A DNA stretch of 64,000 nucleotides from Callipepla californica brunnescens (Eukaryota; Chordata; Aves; Galliformes; Odontophoridae). Position numbers and translations under genes: made by a program. The DNA lies in contig JALIRH010000007.1 of assembly GCA_023055505.1 (NCBI GenBank), forward strand, positions 27,943,720 through 28,007,719, read 5' to 3'. The notes under the pieces are model-generated. The model searched no databases. It was not told where the DNA came from and was given only the letters and a program-made list of their open reading frames with translations. Shown here piece by piece: positions 50,701 to 62,332 of this stretch. Numbering within the stretch: the stretch's first letter is position 1; each line of letters starts with the position of its first letter.

Positions 50701-53026
50701 AAATGTCTTTATTCTAGACATAGAACATTTAAAGTTGTCGTGTGTTTAAGAAAGAGATGCAGATGTTTTTGGTAGAATATGGTTAAAATTTTTCCCCAAA
50801 TGACAGTTGCATACACTTGGCTTCTCTTATTGGAAGCAGATGCAGCAAATGAACGATACATTTATCAGTGCTCATACTTTTCCCCAGTATATACCTCCAA
50901 AGTCTTTTCAGAATGATATTTTCACTTTAATGTCATTAACTCCATAAAACTTTCTAACACATTACTGTTTAAAAGGAGAAACATCACACATATGCAAAAA
51001 ACCATAAACATTATAAGATTTAATTATCATCATATTCACTCTTAATACAGCCGTAAGTATCAACTCGTTCTATTTTAATGACAAAAGAGGAAGGATTCAG
51101 CCAGAAACTAAGACACCTAAACTCAGGAGTCTGCCAGTATTTTAGGTGTCTAGGAAACTATTACAGTTGATGGAAATATAATTGACATATTAATTAACAT
51201 TCAGTTCACCATAAATTGCGTATGTTAAACGTGAGGAGATCTGAAGTTGAATGCAACTTCAGCATTAACTCAAAAACAGACTTTATTAAAGACATCTTGT
51301 GCTCCAGCTCTGTTCATTTTGGGAAATACCACCTAAAGATGCATCATTGCCAATTATACAATGAGAGGAGTGGATGGGCATTCTAACAGCTGGATAACAA
51401 AAGTGACTCAGGCCTCTTTAACATGACTATTGAAAATATGTGCAAATTTATTTTTCCTTGAGGCCTGTTTGCCTTTAATGCATGAGCCTGTACTGTTTGC
51501 ATTTGAGTTTTATGTCAACATTTATACATAATTATCACGACCAGCCCTATACAGAGTGTAAAGTCAAAGAGATTTGCAAATGGTGCATTTCATGCCATCA
51601 AATTTCACGAGTCTTTATTCCAGGTTGCTGGAATACATTAACTGTGCCAGTCACTTCAGATCATCTTCTGAGGGTGGCCAGAACACACCTCTACTGTCAG
51701 CAGTCAACTAGGACTGAAAATCCTGAGGGACACTGAGAAAAAGGTATCTTCCACCCGTCAGTAATTTGGATAACTCTCGTTTTACTAGTGAGAAAAGGAA
51801 ATAGTGGTGGATGATACAACCCACGTCCAAACGATCGTGATCATTTTTCAATAGCTCTGAAAGGAAAAGAAAAAAGAAAAACAAAACAATTTGGCTGCAT
51901 TAGTTGGAATTAGTTCTTAAATTGGAACTGAAATTATGTCCATAAGTCAGATCTAAGCCAGTATTGACAAAAAACAATACTAAAAACCATGAAAGCAAAG
52001 CAAGAACATTTGATTGGATAGTATGCATAGTATGTTTAGCCTGCATATGACATACAAAATAACTATAGATATTTTTTAAGAGAAAGAATGATTATTAATG
52101 CTCTGTGATGCAAATAGCAACACTCCTGTATTTAAATTGAAATTGGACTTACTTCAGCTACTGCATCCATAAAAGAGTCAGTGCTCCCTGGAATGTAATG
52201 AGAAATGCTTTTCAGTTACCAAATATAACAGGCAGTCTTATTTGTTGAACTGTTCCAGTTCAAATTTCCCTGGGAAGGTGATGTACTAACTTGTCTCTTT
52301 GGAAGGACATTTCTACAATCAGTGCTTTGGATCCAGAACTTGTTTGAGTGGCCAGGCACTGATGGGATATGATCTTGTTCCACTGGACCGACACACAGTA
52401 GAAAAAATTCCTCATTGGCAATAAAGAATTGGTGAGTTTGTTGCCTTGGCTTTCACTGGAGAGAAGCAAGAGGGGAAGAGCTAGCTGTAAAGCAGAGCTG
52501 TCTGAGCCAGAAAAGGAGGCTATCCAGGTGCTGGGACAAATTTCCCAATGCTGATGAGGGAGGTTTCCCATCTGTTTGCTTGGATAAATAACTGTTTCAA
52601 GCAGAGCTGGTAGCCAAAAACCCCTTTTGGGAGAGTGTAATAACCTCTCCCTTAGTTGGATCACATTACTGTTACCCACATCTTTCTTCCTCCAGACACA
52701 TCTCCTTATAGAGCTACCACTGAAGACTTCAAGACAGTTTTCCCAGCATTATGTATTGGCTGATTGCATCTTCATTATACGGAGGTTTCCTTTACATTTA
52801 TTTTAATATTGCATCCAGCACGTAATGCATATATATATATATATGCCAGTGATTTGGTTTCAATCAGGTTTGCTTTTCTTTCATTAGATATGAATCAATT
52901 TTTGAGTTCAATGAAGTTGAATGTTGCAAAATTTCAGAAAAATCCTTCATTTCTCTGTTTTTAATAATATTCAGTCCAGTGATGAATAACAAGATAAAAA
53001 TAAACAAGTAGCATATATGTATATAG
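47773..53026. other. Long unique non-coding stretch
   Basis: No gene or transposon was recognised in 5.2 kb apart from the AT palindrome at 52827-52846. Open frames of up to 139 codons (52260-52679, minus) have no domain and no supporting signals. Confidence 0.55.
52827..52846. repeat. Perfect AT palindrome
   Basis: GC + (AT)n + GC forms a perfect 20-base palindrome, a small AT microsatellite able to form a cruciform. Confidence 0.88.
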
Positions 53027-53452
53027 ATGTGTCAGAGAAGGGCAACAAAGCTAGTGAGGGGTCTGGAGCAAAGGCCTTATGAGGAACAGCTGAGGGAGCT
53101 CGGATTGTTCAGTCTGGAGAAGAGGAAGCTCAGGGGAGACCTTACTGCTCTCTATAACTACCTGAAGGGAGGTTGTAGTGAGCTGGGGGTCAGCCACTTT
53201 TCTCATGTAAGTGGTGATACAACAAGTTTAAAGTTGCTCCAGGGGAAATTCAGACTGGATGTTAGGAAATACTTCTCCAAAAGAGTGGTCAGGTGCTGGA
53301 ATGGGCTGCTCAGGAAGGTGGTGGAGTAGCCAGACCTGGAGATGTTTGAAGACATTGTGGTGAGGGCTGTGGTTTAGTGAGAATGCCTAGTGATAGGTGG
53401 ATGGTTAGACTGAATGATCCTGTAGGTCTTTTCTAACCTTGATGATTCTATG
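53027..53452 (+). mobile_element. Well-preserved CR1 LINE 3' end with open ORF2 C-terminus
   Basis: The plus strand carries the ORF2 C-terminal region and the 3' UTR, ending GATGATTCTATGC. A single frame is open for 100 codons (53027-53329) and then stops where CR1 ORF2 normally stops. Recognisable blocks are [39 protein letters not shown], a [20 protein letters not shown] block and a final KVVE. The 5' end is truncated, as is usual for CR1. The intact frame and clear family blocks make it the youngest-looking copy in the window, although it has no polymerase or endonuclease and is inert. Confidence 0.94.
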
Positions 53453-54399
53453 CTTCACCAGCTCTGAAATTTTTATATACGCTGCTTTCCCTTTCATGAC
53501 TACACTGAGCATGTGTATTTTGTGTCCTTATGCAAGTCTAAAAACTGAAGAACCAAATTGACGTACAGGAGAGAGGATGCTCTTGGTGCAAGAAATTTTG
53601 ACAAAGCAGAAATGGAACTCTTGCTAGGACAGTTGGATTTATATATTCCAGATGCAAGAAATTCATCAAGCTGTATCAACTGAGGTTTTGTGCAAGGGCA
53701 TATGTAACTGATCTGCGTAGCCTGATATTCACCTGTTATTTTCCCAGCTATTATCTTCCCTCTGCTTGTCTTCAGTTCTGGTCCTTCTAATTCCCTTCTT
53801 TTCCACTCTCCCCTCACTGTTTTCTGCTCCTTCAGTTCGATTCTGCTTTTCATTCTTCCCAAACTGAACACAAAATAATTGAAGCAATTGTCTGTAATGG
53901 CACACAAAAAAAGCAGCGTAAGAAGAAAAATCACTTCTGATAGATATTGAAGGATGATGGGACAGATAAGCAGGAGGTGTATATGAAAGGAGGACAGTTT
54001 CCAAAGACAATAATTCTTCCTTCACACAGAGTTTGCTGTTGGGAAAATATTTCCTTGGAGACAGGGTATTCAGCCCATCTGTCTCCCTCCCTGTCTCTAA
54101 CAATGTTCTATTGTTCATGGGGATTCTGTGCAGCGAATCCTCCAGAAGTTAGGGGCAAATGCTTCAAACAAGCATCTAATACAAGGTGTGATATGAAATA
54201 GCCATACTTCACATATTGCATCCTCAGAACGTAACCATATTAGACAACCTAAGTGGGAAAGATAGTTCCATGCATTACATCTTTGGCTTAACATGGTCAG
54301 AAGTCATGGTATATTTGGAACTCTCACATTTACAAAGCAACATACTCTATAAATTAACTTCATTTTATGATTGCATTAGGAAAGGAAAAATATACATTA
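53453..54399. other. Unique non-coding stretch between CR1 copies
   Basis: About 950 bases without a recognisable feature. The minus-strand frames of 129 and 144 codons here overlap in different frames and are rich in Ser/Lys/Glu from purine bias. No domain was identified. Confidence 0.5.
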
Positions 54400-54593
54400 A
54401 GTGGAATATGCTGTCCCAGAGAGGTTATGGATGCTCGGTCCCTGGAGGTGTTCAAGACCAGGTTGGATGAAGCTCTGGGCAACCTGATTTAGTACCAGAT
54501 GTAGAGGTTAGTAGACCTGCCTGCAGCATGGGGGTTGGAACTTGACAATCCTTGATGTCCCTTCCAACCCAAGATGTTCTATGATTCTGAGGG
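54400..54593 (+). mobile_element. CR1 LINE, 3' end fragment
   Basis: CCAGAGAGGTTATGGATGC, then CTCGGTCCCTGGAGGTGTTC, AAGACCAGGTTGGATGAAGC, CTCTGGGCAACCTGATTTAG and CCCTTCCAACCCAAG lead to a TTCTATGATTCTGA terminus at about 54578-54591. Short 5'-truncated copy on the plus strand. Confidence 0.94.
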
Positions 54594-57500
54594 CTAATCC
54601 CCTCTGTAAAGTGTAGTCTAACATGAATTCACTGATTCAGCATTTAATTCATGAAGCTTCTAAATCACAGGCTCTCTAATTCACACTTTGCAGCTCCTGA
54701 CTCATGCACCTATGAACAAAACAGTTATCTCTGTGAAGGTGATAGTGTTTGTTCTTCCTCCTTGGCACATGGGCATCCCCCATCATACCACAAAGCACAA
54801 ATGCCTCAGCAATCCAGCTGCTGTTGGATCCACATCAAAAGCTTTTTGGGTAAATTCATGTTTTTATGCCTTCCACCTCATGAGCCTGGTTTATGCCAAT
54901 TCCATATGCTAGTGGGGTCTGAAGAGAGTGCCAATAATTAATATGCAAGAAGTGCTGCAAGAGACAGCAAACTGAAGGTGAGAACAGCTGCATAATGACC
55001 TTCAGCACTTCCAGTCCACTGCATCCTGACTGAGTCTTGCTCTTGCTCTGACTTAACTATGCTGCTCTCAGAGTGCATCAGGCCTTAGCATGAGCTGTGC
55101 TAGCCAAAAATCTGAGCAGCAGATGAGTGAATAGTCACACTAAAATCACTTTTGACACAACAGTACTTCCACAGTGAGCAAGAGAGGTGTGGAGGGAAGT
55201 TGCTTGGCAGAACAGTGCCATGCTTTCACCTGCCCCTTTCACTTTCCCTGAGTAAAGAAAATCAGAACCTAAGTTCTTCACATTGTTTGTTTGTTCATTT
55301 ACTTTTTGCTGTTGTACTGTCTTAGTTACACTGCAGAAAAAGTTATTCTGCTGTTCTCACTCACAGGTAATTTCCTTTCCATGTTTGCATCGGATACACG
55401 CTTAAAAGATTTTGAGGTGTGATTTGTCCTTAACTGGCAGAACAAAGTGCCTTCAACAAGCACTGTGGCAGATGCTGTCTTTCACATTTCCAAGGTTTTA
55501 TACTATGCAAGAAGGCATCTTGTGTGACACTGTTAGGCTGATGTATCATTTTATACAACTGACATTTGCGCTGTCATAAAATGTTTACATTTAATCTGCT
55601 GTTTATCCAACAAAGCCCATTAGCTGTCTCCTATTATGGAAGCAAGGCTTTTTTCCTTCCCTAAGACAAATTCACTGTATTCCAAACGTAGGAACCTGAT
55701 GCTTGAAAGGGAACTCGTGTATGGTGCTGATTCAGTACTTGACAGTGCCCACTTCTCTCTCAAACACCTTGCAGAGTGTAGGGAGAACTTACGGCCAAAG
55801 TCTTTTGGAACTGCAGTTATAACGATGACTTTTTTTCAAGTTTTATCTTCCCTATGTAGCATTTTGCAAATGAAAAATACTGAGTCAAATGTCCTAAGAA
55901 AATGAGAAAGTGTCTATTTTGTTATCTTCCATTTCTGCTATTTTGGATTAGTTCTAACAGATTTCAAGCAAAAGGAACCTCAGTTTCAATGCCATACTTA
56001 GTAAAATATTTCATCTGAGATGCTTAAGGTAATCATGATTTTTGAAGATTTAAGGCTTCTTCCAATGAAAATTGGAAAAACAAGGAAGCTATGACAGATA
56101 TGATAGGGAGATGCTATGACAAAGAGAAAAAAACACCACTACCAGCAGCAGCCTGAGGTTATGTGAGAAACACATTATTCCCAGAGGAGTTACCACATGG
56201 CTGCCAAGTATAATTCCAAAATTGATTTCAAAATCTGCAGGAGATCACCAACTTCATTTGAATTCATTCACTGAGGATCAAATCCAACATCACCAGATGC
56301 TCTCATGGTCTGCAATAATAGTGCCTTAAAATATACTTCACTGTTGTGCAAAATAGCTCCTACAGCCAGTAAAATTTAAGCCAAAAGAGAAATCAGATGA
56401 CCATAGCAATGATCCACATAGTCAGAAAACATCGATCTGTTATATTAAAAAAAACAATCCTACATTAAAACATACAGATGTCATATCATCATAATAATTT
56501 AATCATTCTCCCATCCTCAGTGAATTCATCTTCGTATGCAACACACTGACCATTATGCACAAAACTGAGTCCACAGTTTGCTCACTGTTAAAATGCTCTA
56601 GGTGTTACCTTCAGTATACAGATGAACTGAAAGCATGAACTCCTACACTGATTCTCAACTCCTATCACAACCGTCTCAGAATATCCTGACACAAATACCT
56701 TTTCTCTACATAACTCAGTCAAAATAAAAATAGCAGTGTATGAACTGCTACATACAGAAAACTCAGACCAATAAAGTTCCCCTACAAAGACAACTCCAAC
56801 CAAGACACCAGAGCAATCATTTCTCTTGGCAGGAATGTATTTTACTGTGGGAGAACATCTGCAACCACCACTAACTTTGGAGATACAGCATTGAAGAGTG
56901 GATTGCTGTTGCTGCAAGCAGAATATGACAAATCAAATCAATTCTGGCTGTTTGCAACACGTAAGCCAGCTTCCGTACCTCATCTGAGTTTTCTTTGCAT
57001 TGGAGCACCACAGAAATGCAGCCAACCAGGACTGCATCTTAACATGAAGGTTTGGAGGACAAGAGAAACTACTCAGCTTCATCTGGATGAAGAGATAAAA
57101 TTAACAGCTTCACAGAACTATACTGTATTTTCAGGAAAAGAAAATCAAGTATTCACCCTTAACTTCACATAATCAGCTACTTTACTTCTTTTCCAGGCAG
57201 CTTTCCTGGTTTATCTAAGGATATTACATATTAAATGGAAAATCCCAACATTTCTGTCATTCATGAACTGAACAATTTGCAGTACATTTACTTCCAAGAA
57301 GAAAAATCACCATCACATACATTTATAAGTCATCAGGTCATACCACAGATGAAGAGGAAAACATGGAATCCTGATAGTTTAAATGCAGGAAAAACAAATG
57401 AATAAACGCCTCAATGTGAATTACTAATTTGAACAATTACTGAAGGCTGATGTGAGACTGGGATATTTAGGCATAAATCCAGTAACAATTTTTCATTTTC

Positions 57501-58595
57501 CAGATTGATAGGTCAAAATGCAAAGCTTTTATAGGTTAGATTGATACATAGTTGTAGATTAGATACAGACATGTAGATGCAAACATAGGCATGGGTGTAA
57601 TTGTCCCAGCTACAACCCTTCCAAATCTGAATGTGAAGTAATGCAGTAACACCTGCTTTGGCCTTGCAGATACTCTGAAGTTCAGGCAGATTTTGAATCC
57701 TACACTTGAACCCTCCTTTCATGATATCCCCCTAGGTGAGATCTGTCCATCCTGAGAACAGGAGGCTGGGCTGCCCCAAGCTTTGCTCCGTGACACTTGC
57801 ACTCACGCCTCAGGGCTCGGGTGGCACCCACAGTTTGGTAACACATTAGTCCCACTCTTTCTTCCTATTTGATTTCAAATTAAAAGCTCTTTTTCACTCA
57901 ACAGATGATGGAAGATTGTTTCTCACACTGTGTCAGTGAGCTTTGACAGATAGATTGTGTCAGTTCTGGTTTGTACTGCATATTCTGACTGTATAAAACT
58001 AACTCATTTTTGAAAGCAGTTTCAATCTTTACATAAACTTCCTATGTTTCAGTTCTCTTTTTTCTTTTTTTTTTCTCCTCTTTCCAAAAAGGAAAGAAAA
58101 CATTTCTTTGGATTTACAATGGAAGAAGAAAGCCTTGCATTTTTCCCCTTTTCTATGACTTGCTAATTGAATGTTTCAGCTGAAACACATGTTTTTCTTT
58201 CATTCCACTCTTCATGCTACCTCATGAATAACTAGAACTTCCAGCATCGATTCAAAAATTGGAGGAAAGTTGGAATGTTTCTTTCATGAAGAATTCACAG
58301 ATTTGGGGAAAGTTATTCTGGCCAATACATAACATAGAAAGATGTTCTAAATGTCTTTGAAATAAAATTACCATAATAATTTTCAAAATGTGAAATATAT
58401 TCAGGAATTATTTCAATTTTAAAACTTTTCAGCTAAGAAGTAAAGAAAGTAAAATTAACTGTGAAGCAAAAGTCATAATATTCAGACAAGGAAAAATCTC
58501 ATTACTAAATGTTTGGTATTTCATGTTTTCCCGAAACATGTAATAAGATTGGCTTTCTATTGCCGAGAACCATTCATTCCAGCAAGCAGCTGTTT
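54594..58595. other. Unique non-coding stretch
   Basis: No transposon was recognised in 4 kb. A possible exon at 56833-56960 is listed separately. The minus-strand frame at 56588-56917 overlaps it and shows no domain. A pyrimidine tract lies at about 58058-58085. Confidence 0.5.
56833..56960 (+). other. Possible internal exon (unconfirmed)
   Basis: The acceptor CATTTCTCTTGGCAG is followed by 128 nt with one open frame (42 codons plus split codons at both ends) and a GTAAGC donor. The peptide contains FYCGRTSATTTNFGD and ends QFWLFAT plus a split codon; no family was recognised. Splice signals are good, but an overlapping minus-strand frame and the ease of finding such combinations by chance keep this weak. 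Confidence 0.15.
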
Positions 58596-58772
58596 CACAG
58601 AATTGTAGGGATTGGAAAGGACCTCTAGAGATCACCCAATTTAAACTCCTTGCTAAAGCAGGTTTCCTACAGCAGGTTGCAAAGGCAGACATTAAGCAGG
58701 TCTTTATATCTCCAGAGGAGACTCCACAACCTCTCTCCATAATTCCAGGCAGTCCATCACACTCACTGTGGG
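58596..58772 (-). mobile_element. CR1 LINE, 3' end fragment
   Basis: On the plus strand CACAGAATTGTAGGGATTGG, AAAGGACCTCTAGAGATCACC, GCTAAAGCAGGTTTCCTACAG and TATCTCCAGAGGAGACTCC, then CACAACCTCTC, are the reverse complement of a CR1 3' UTR. Its internal sequence differs from the GGCAGGGGG-type copies, pointing to a different CR1 subfamily, the same one suggested for 11645-11982. Confidence 0.92.
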
Positions 58773-59302
58773 TTGTACTGGCCTTTGAATGTGCTGGAGT
58801 CTGCAGAACCTCCCTGGTGGTCCTCTTGCATCCAGGTGTTTCCCTGTCCTGTAGCAACATATGGGAGATGGGGACAGGCAAACAGCAGGAGAGGAGGCTG
58901 TGGGTCTAATCCTCTGTGAAGTCAACTCACCTCAGAGCATGGAGGAACAGAGATGAAACCAGCACTGAGCACTTCTGGGAAGCCCCCTCTTGCACTCCCC
59001 TTGAGACCTTATGTGCTAAGTGCCCTACCATTCCTCCCAGGGACTTGAAATCACTTAGCCTTCCAGAAAAAATGTTAAACACTAAACTTTTCCCCAGGCA
59101 GTATCCCTAATTGGTGCTAATGAAGGCTTTGATATCTTATGAATCAGAGAACATCACCAAAGGTTGAGCACCTACTTGGTGGATAGCCAACCATTGTTGC
59201 TATTTTGCTACTTCATATGGAGCCCATCAAACACCAGAAGAGTGTGAGATTGCTCTTTGCAAAGCTAGGAACCCTGAACTTCAGATTTTGAAGAGTGAAT
59301 CT
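58773..59302. other. Short unique stretch between two minus-strand CR1 copies
   Basis: About 530 bases. The region just right of 58772 may still be diverged CR1, but I cannot align it. No gene was recognised. Confidence 0.45.
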
Positions 59303-59447
59303 TAGAGTCACAGACTGGCTTGAGCTATAAGGGACCATGAAAATCAAGTTTGAATCCTCTGCTGTGGGCAGGGTTGCCATCCACTAAACATTTAATCCTG
59401 TATACAGTTCACTTCTGTTAATTTTCAGTAGCTTCCAGGCATGGGAT
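59303..59447 (-). mobile_element. CR1 LINE, 3' end fragment
   Basis: Plus-strand AGAGTCACAGACTGGCTTGAG, then AAGGGACCATGAAAATCAAG, TGTGGGCAGGGTTGCCATCC and a final CTTCCAGGCATGGGAT fit the reverse complement of the CR1 3' UTR. The middle (about 59390-59425) is diverged. Short, older copy. Confidence 0.82.
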
Positions 59448-62065
59448 TTGTTTATCCAAATGCAACATCCAAATTACAACCCCAGAAATCATAGACTTAA
59501 ATTATGCAACCCTACTAGATACACAGTCTATAAACTCTTCTTGCACTATGAACATGTTGGATAAAGCCATGCACTCTCTTAATAGCATCTCCATAGGATC
59601 ATAAAAATAGAAAAAAGATTAGGCAATACAAGTGACATTAAAACCAATGATGACCATATGTTATGACTTAGTTCCTCAGGGGATACCAGGGGAGGTTCTG
59701 TAGCACCAAAAACAACTGAGAAACAGCCCTCAAGGGCAACAGCACTGACAGTGTGATATTACAGCTGTAATTGAGCACTGTGTCCTATACTGCCTTGTGA
59801 GGGTGTCACAAGCAGTTATGGCCAGAACTGTTTGAACATAACCCTTCTGGAAAAAGAGAGATGTTAATTGCTTTGTGTACTGTCAGATAGGGCTCACAGA
59901 AAAATTATAGTAATTTAACAAATAGACTGCGGAATTCTGTTACCTCCAGCACATTAAGCAGAGGTCAGGCTGAAGTAGCATTAGAGTGCAGATTCTATAA
60001 TGAAGACAAAGAGATTTTGTTGATTTGGTTGAGAAAAGAAGGAAAGGTTTCTCAGTTGAGACCACTAATAAACTCCAGGGCCTCTAGCCTTCACAGACAG
60101 AGGACAGCTGTCACTCCCATACATATAGGATGGTATAGGACCAAGAAACTTCTGACAAGCATTATGTTGCTGGGTTCCCTAGGGAGAGCTGGTGGGTCTG
60201 TAGGAAGCATAGGCAAAGCCGCAGAGGAGAAACAGAAATGGAGCTCCTCGCAAGCTGCACCCGCTGAATTGGTGCTCTCAGATCACACCTGGTTCTCTCC
60301 CTGAGACAGGAATAATGCAGAAACAGCTGGCAAATTTGGAAGGAAAGAGACTAATAAAGAAATGCAAGTATTAGAGTTTGAATTCAAGGCAGTATTGCAA
60401 TCTATGTATTATGTTTATAGGTTTTAAGAATCCATACAGCAAACTTTGAGTACGTGAAGCAGAGGTACATAATGTATGGAAAAGATAAAAGTAGCAAAGT
60501 TTTTGTTTCTACTCATAAATATATTTAAGACTTAAAGGAGTAGGAGTTTAGGAGTCAGAATCAAAGAGAAGGAAAAGGGACAAAGACGATCTCCTTGGCA
60601 GATACTGCTGAGATAGTAATTCTTCCCTAACTAATAAGAGGTGTTCAGAAAGATTTAGCCCAGATGAAGGTGGAGTAAAAAAGCCTGACGTTGAATGGGT
60701 TTTCTGAACTGTTTTAGGAGGATATTCTGATTTATGCCTACTATGAGAACTAATGAGCATAGGAAAATCAGGGTGAAAGTAAAGAATATTGTTCAACTAG
60801 AATTAATGGCACTTTCAGTACCATGAGAGATTAAGAAAATCATGAATTCTAAAGAATTGGAGACATTTATATGCTACTACATGCTTTCACTTTCATTCTT
60901 CAATTCCGCAGAACTGAGAGAAGATATGCTGGCACAAAATTTGTATAATAAGATGATAAATTGGGCTGTTATTTTGAAGAGGGGAAGGAGAGTAAAGAAG
61001 TATCAGGCTTGATTTGTAGCCACCCATTCATAGCCTCAGGAAAATGCCAATGGATATTAAATGGCTAATTATCATATCTGGAGCTAAATTAATGTCTTAC
61101 ACTGCATAGATTTCCTCAAAAAAAAAAAAAAAAAAAAAAGAGTGATCAGCTTAGTCAAAATATTCTGGAATGATAGCTTCACTTCAAATAGTGACCTAAA
61201 AATATAAACTATTTGGTCAAATTTGTTGAACAAAAATTCAAACTGGTCTATCAAATCATCAGTAGAGATTGCCCCTCAACAACTATTCTGATCATTTAAT
61301 GCAGTCCTCCAGAGCAATTATAACATTTACTTGCTCTGCAGGTGAAGGATCTTAAACTTGCAGATATGTGGATCTCTAGTAGGAAGGTGTGCAGATGCTA
61401 CTAAGAGAACACTGAGGAAATGTATGCCACGTTGGACTGTATTGCTTTCTCATGAATGCATAATGTTCCTCAGTTACCATGCAGCAAGAACACCATGATA
61501 CCGCTTCTCTTTTTCCTGTATCTTGTACCATGGATGCTTTGATACTATTTTTAAGGCAGGCTATTTTTGAATGACCAAAACATCCTCTCCTGCTTATCTT
61601 GAACTCCACACGTGCAAGAAAGTCTCTGATGATTAAATTCCCCCTAAACAGAGAGGAAAAGCAACTTTTTGTTACTCAGTTCCCTTTGCTGATTGCTGTT
61701 AATCTGTGTGTATATGTAATGACTGTCTTCCAAATACACAGCATTCTACTGGCTGTTTTCAACTTGAATCTGGTTTTAATCCTAATGAATGGGAATGAAA
61801 CAGCTTCCTAGAAGTCATTAGACAGAGCACATACTTTATGAAGCTCTCCTGGAACCTCAAGAATTTTGAGCGAGCCCAGGAAATGACAATATTCTCTCGT
61901 CTGCTGTCTAAAAGCACTTTCCCTCCCTGTTGACTAAATGCTGGCATTTGAAGACAATAAAAAATAGTATACAAAAGCAGAGCCTGGTGCATCTGTTTGA
62001 ATCTCCCATAGCAAGGTAATCTGTTTTGTTACCAAACTAAACCAAGGAATGACACCTCTGTGAAC
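59448..62065. other. Unique non-coding stretch
   Basis: Includes a somewhat GC-richer zone at 59640-60310 with no identifiable gene or LTR, and an A22 tract at 61118-61139. No domain was recognised in the open frames at 60017-60304 or 60548-60796. Confidence 0.5.
61118..61139. repeat. Homopolymer A22
   Basis: A run of 22 A followed by GAGTG. The preceding sequence is AT-rich and shows no recognisable retrocopy, so a simple homopolymer is the safest reading. Confidence 0.9.
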
Positions 62066-62332
62066 ATGAAGGCCAAGGGAGGCCTTGTCCCTCTCTATTC
62101 TGCGCTTGTTAGAGCTCACCTGGAGTATTGCATCCAGATGTCCTCAGTACAGAAGAGGTGTGGACCTGTTGGAGCGCAACCAGAGGAGGGCCACAAAAAA
62201 GATCCAAGGGATGGAACACCTCTCCTGTGAGGGCAGGCTGTGAGAGCTGGGGCTGTTCAGCCTAGAGAAGAGAAAGCTCCAGAGGGACTTAAGAGCAGCC
62301 TTTCAATACCTACAGGGGCTAGAAGAAAGAAT
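62066..62332 (+). mobile_element. CR1 LINE fragment truncated at both ends
   Basis: Late ORF2 sequence on the plus strand: CCTTGTCCCTCTCTATTCTG, AGCTCACCTGGAGTATTGCATCCAG (the LEYCIQ segment), GGAGCGCAACCAGAGGAGGG, GGGGCTGTTCAGCCTAGAGAAG and CAGCCTTTCAATACCTACAGG. It stops abruptly near 62332 without the rest of ORF2 or the 3' UTR. Since CR1 inserts from its 3' end, the missing 3' part must have been lost after insertion, by deletion or rearrangement. No frame is open through the whole piece. Confidence 0.92.

Noticed and set aside
58429..58881. 150-codon minus-strand open frame, the longest in the window
   Set aside because: It passes through the CR1 fragment at 58596-58772 in a frame that does not correspond to CR1 protein, so it is a chance frame.
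59640..60310. GC-richer zone considered as a solo LTR or endogenous retrovirus piece
   Set aside because: No TG...CA ends with flanking duplication, no primer-binding site, polypurine tract or retroviral protein motif was found.
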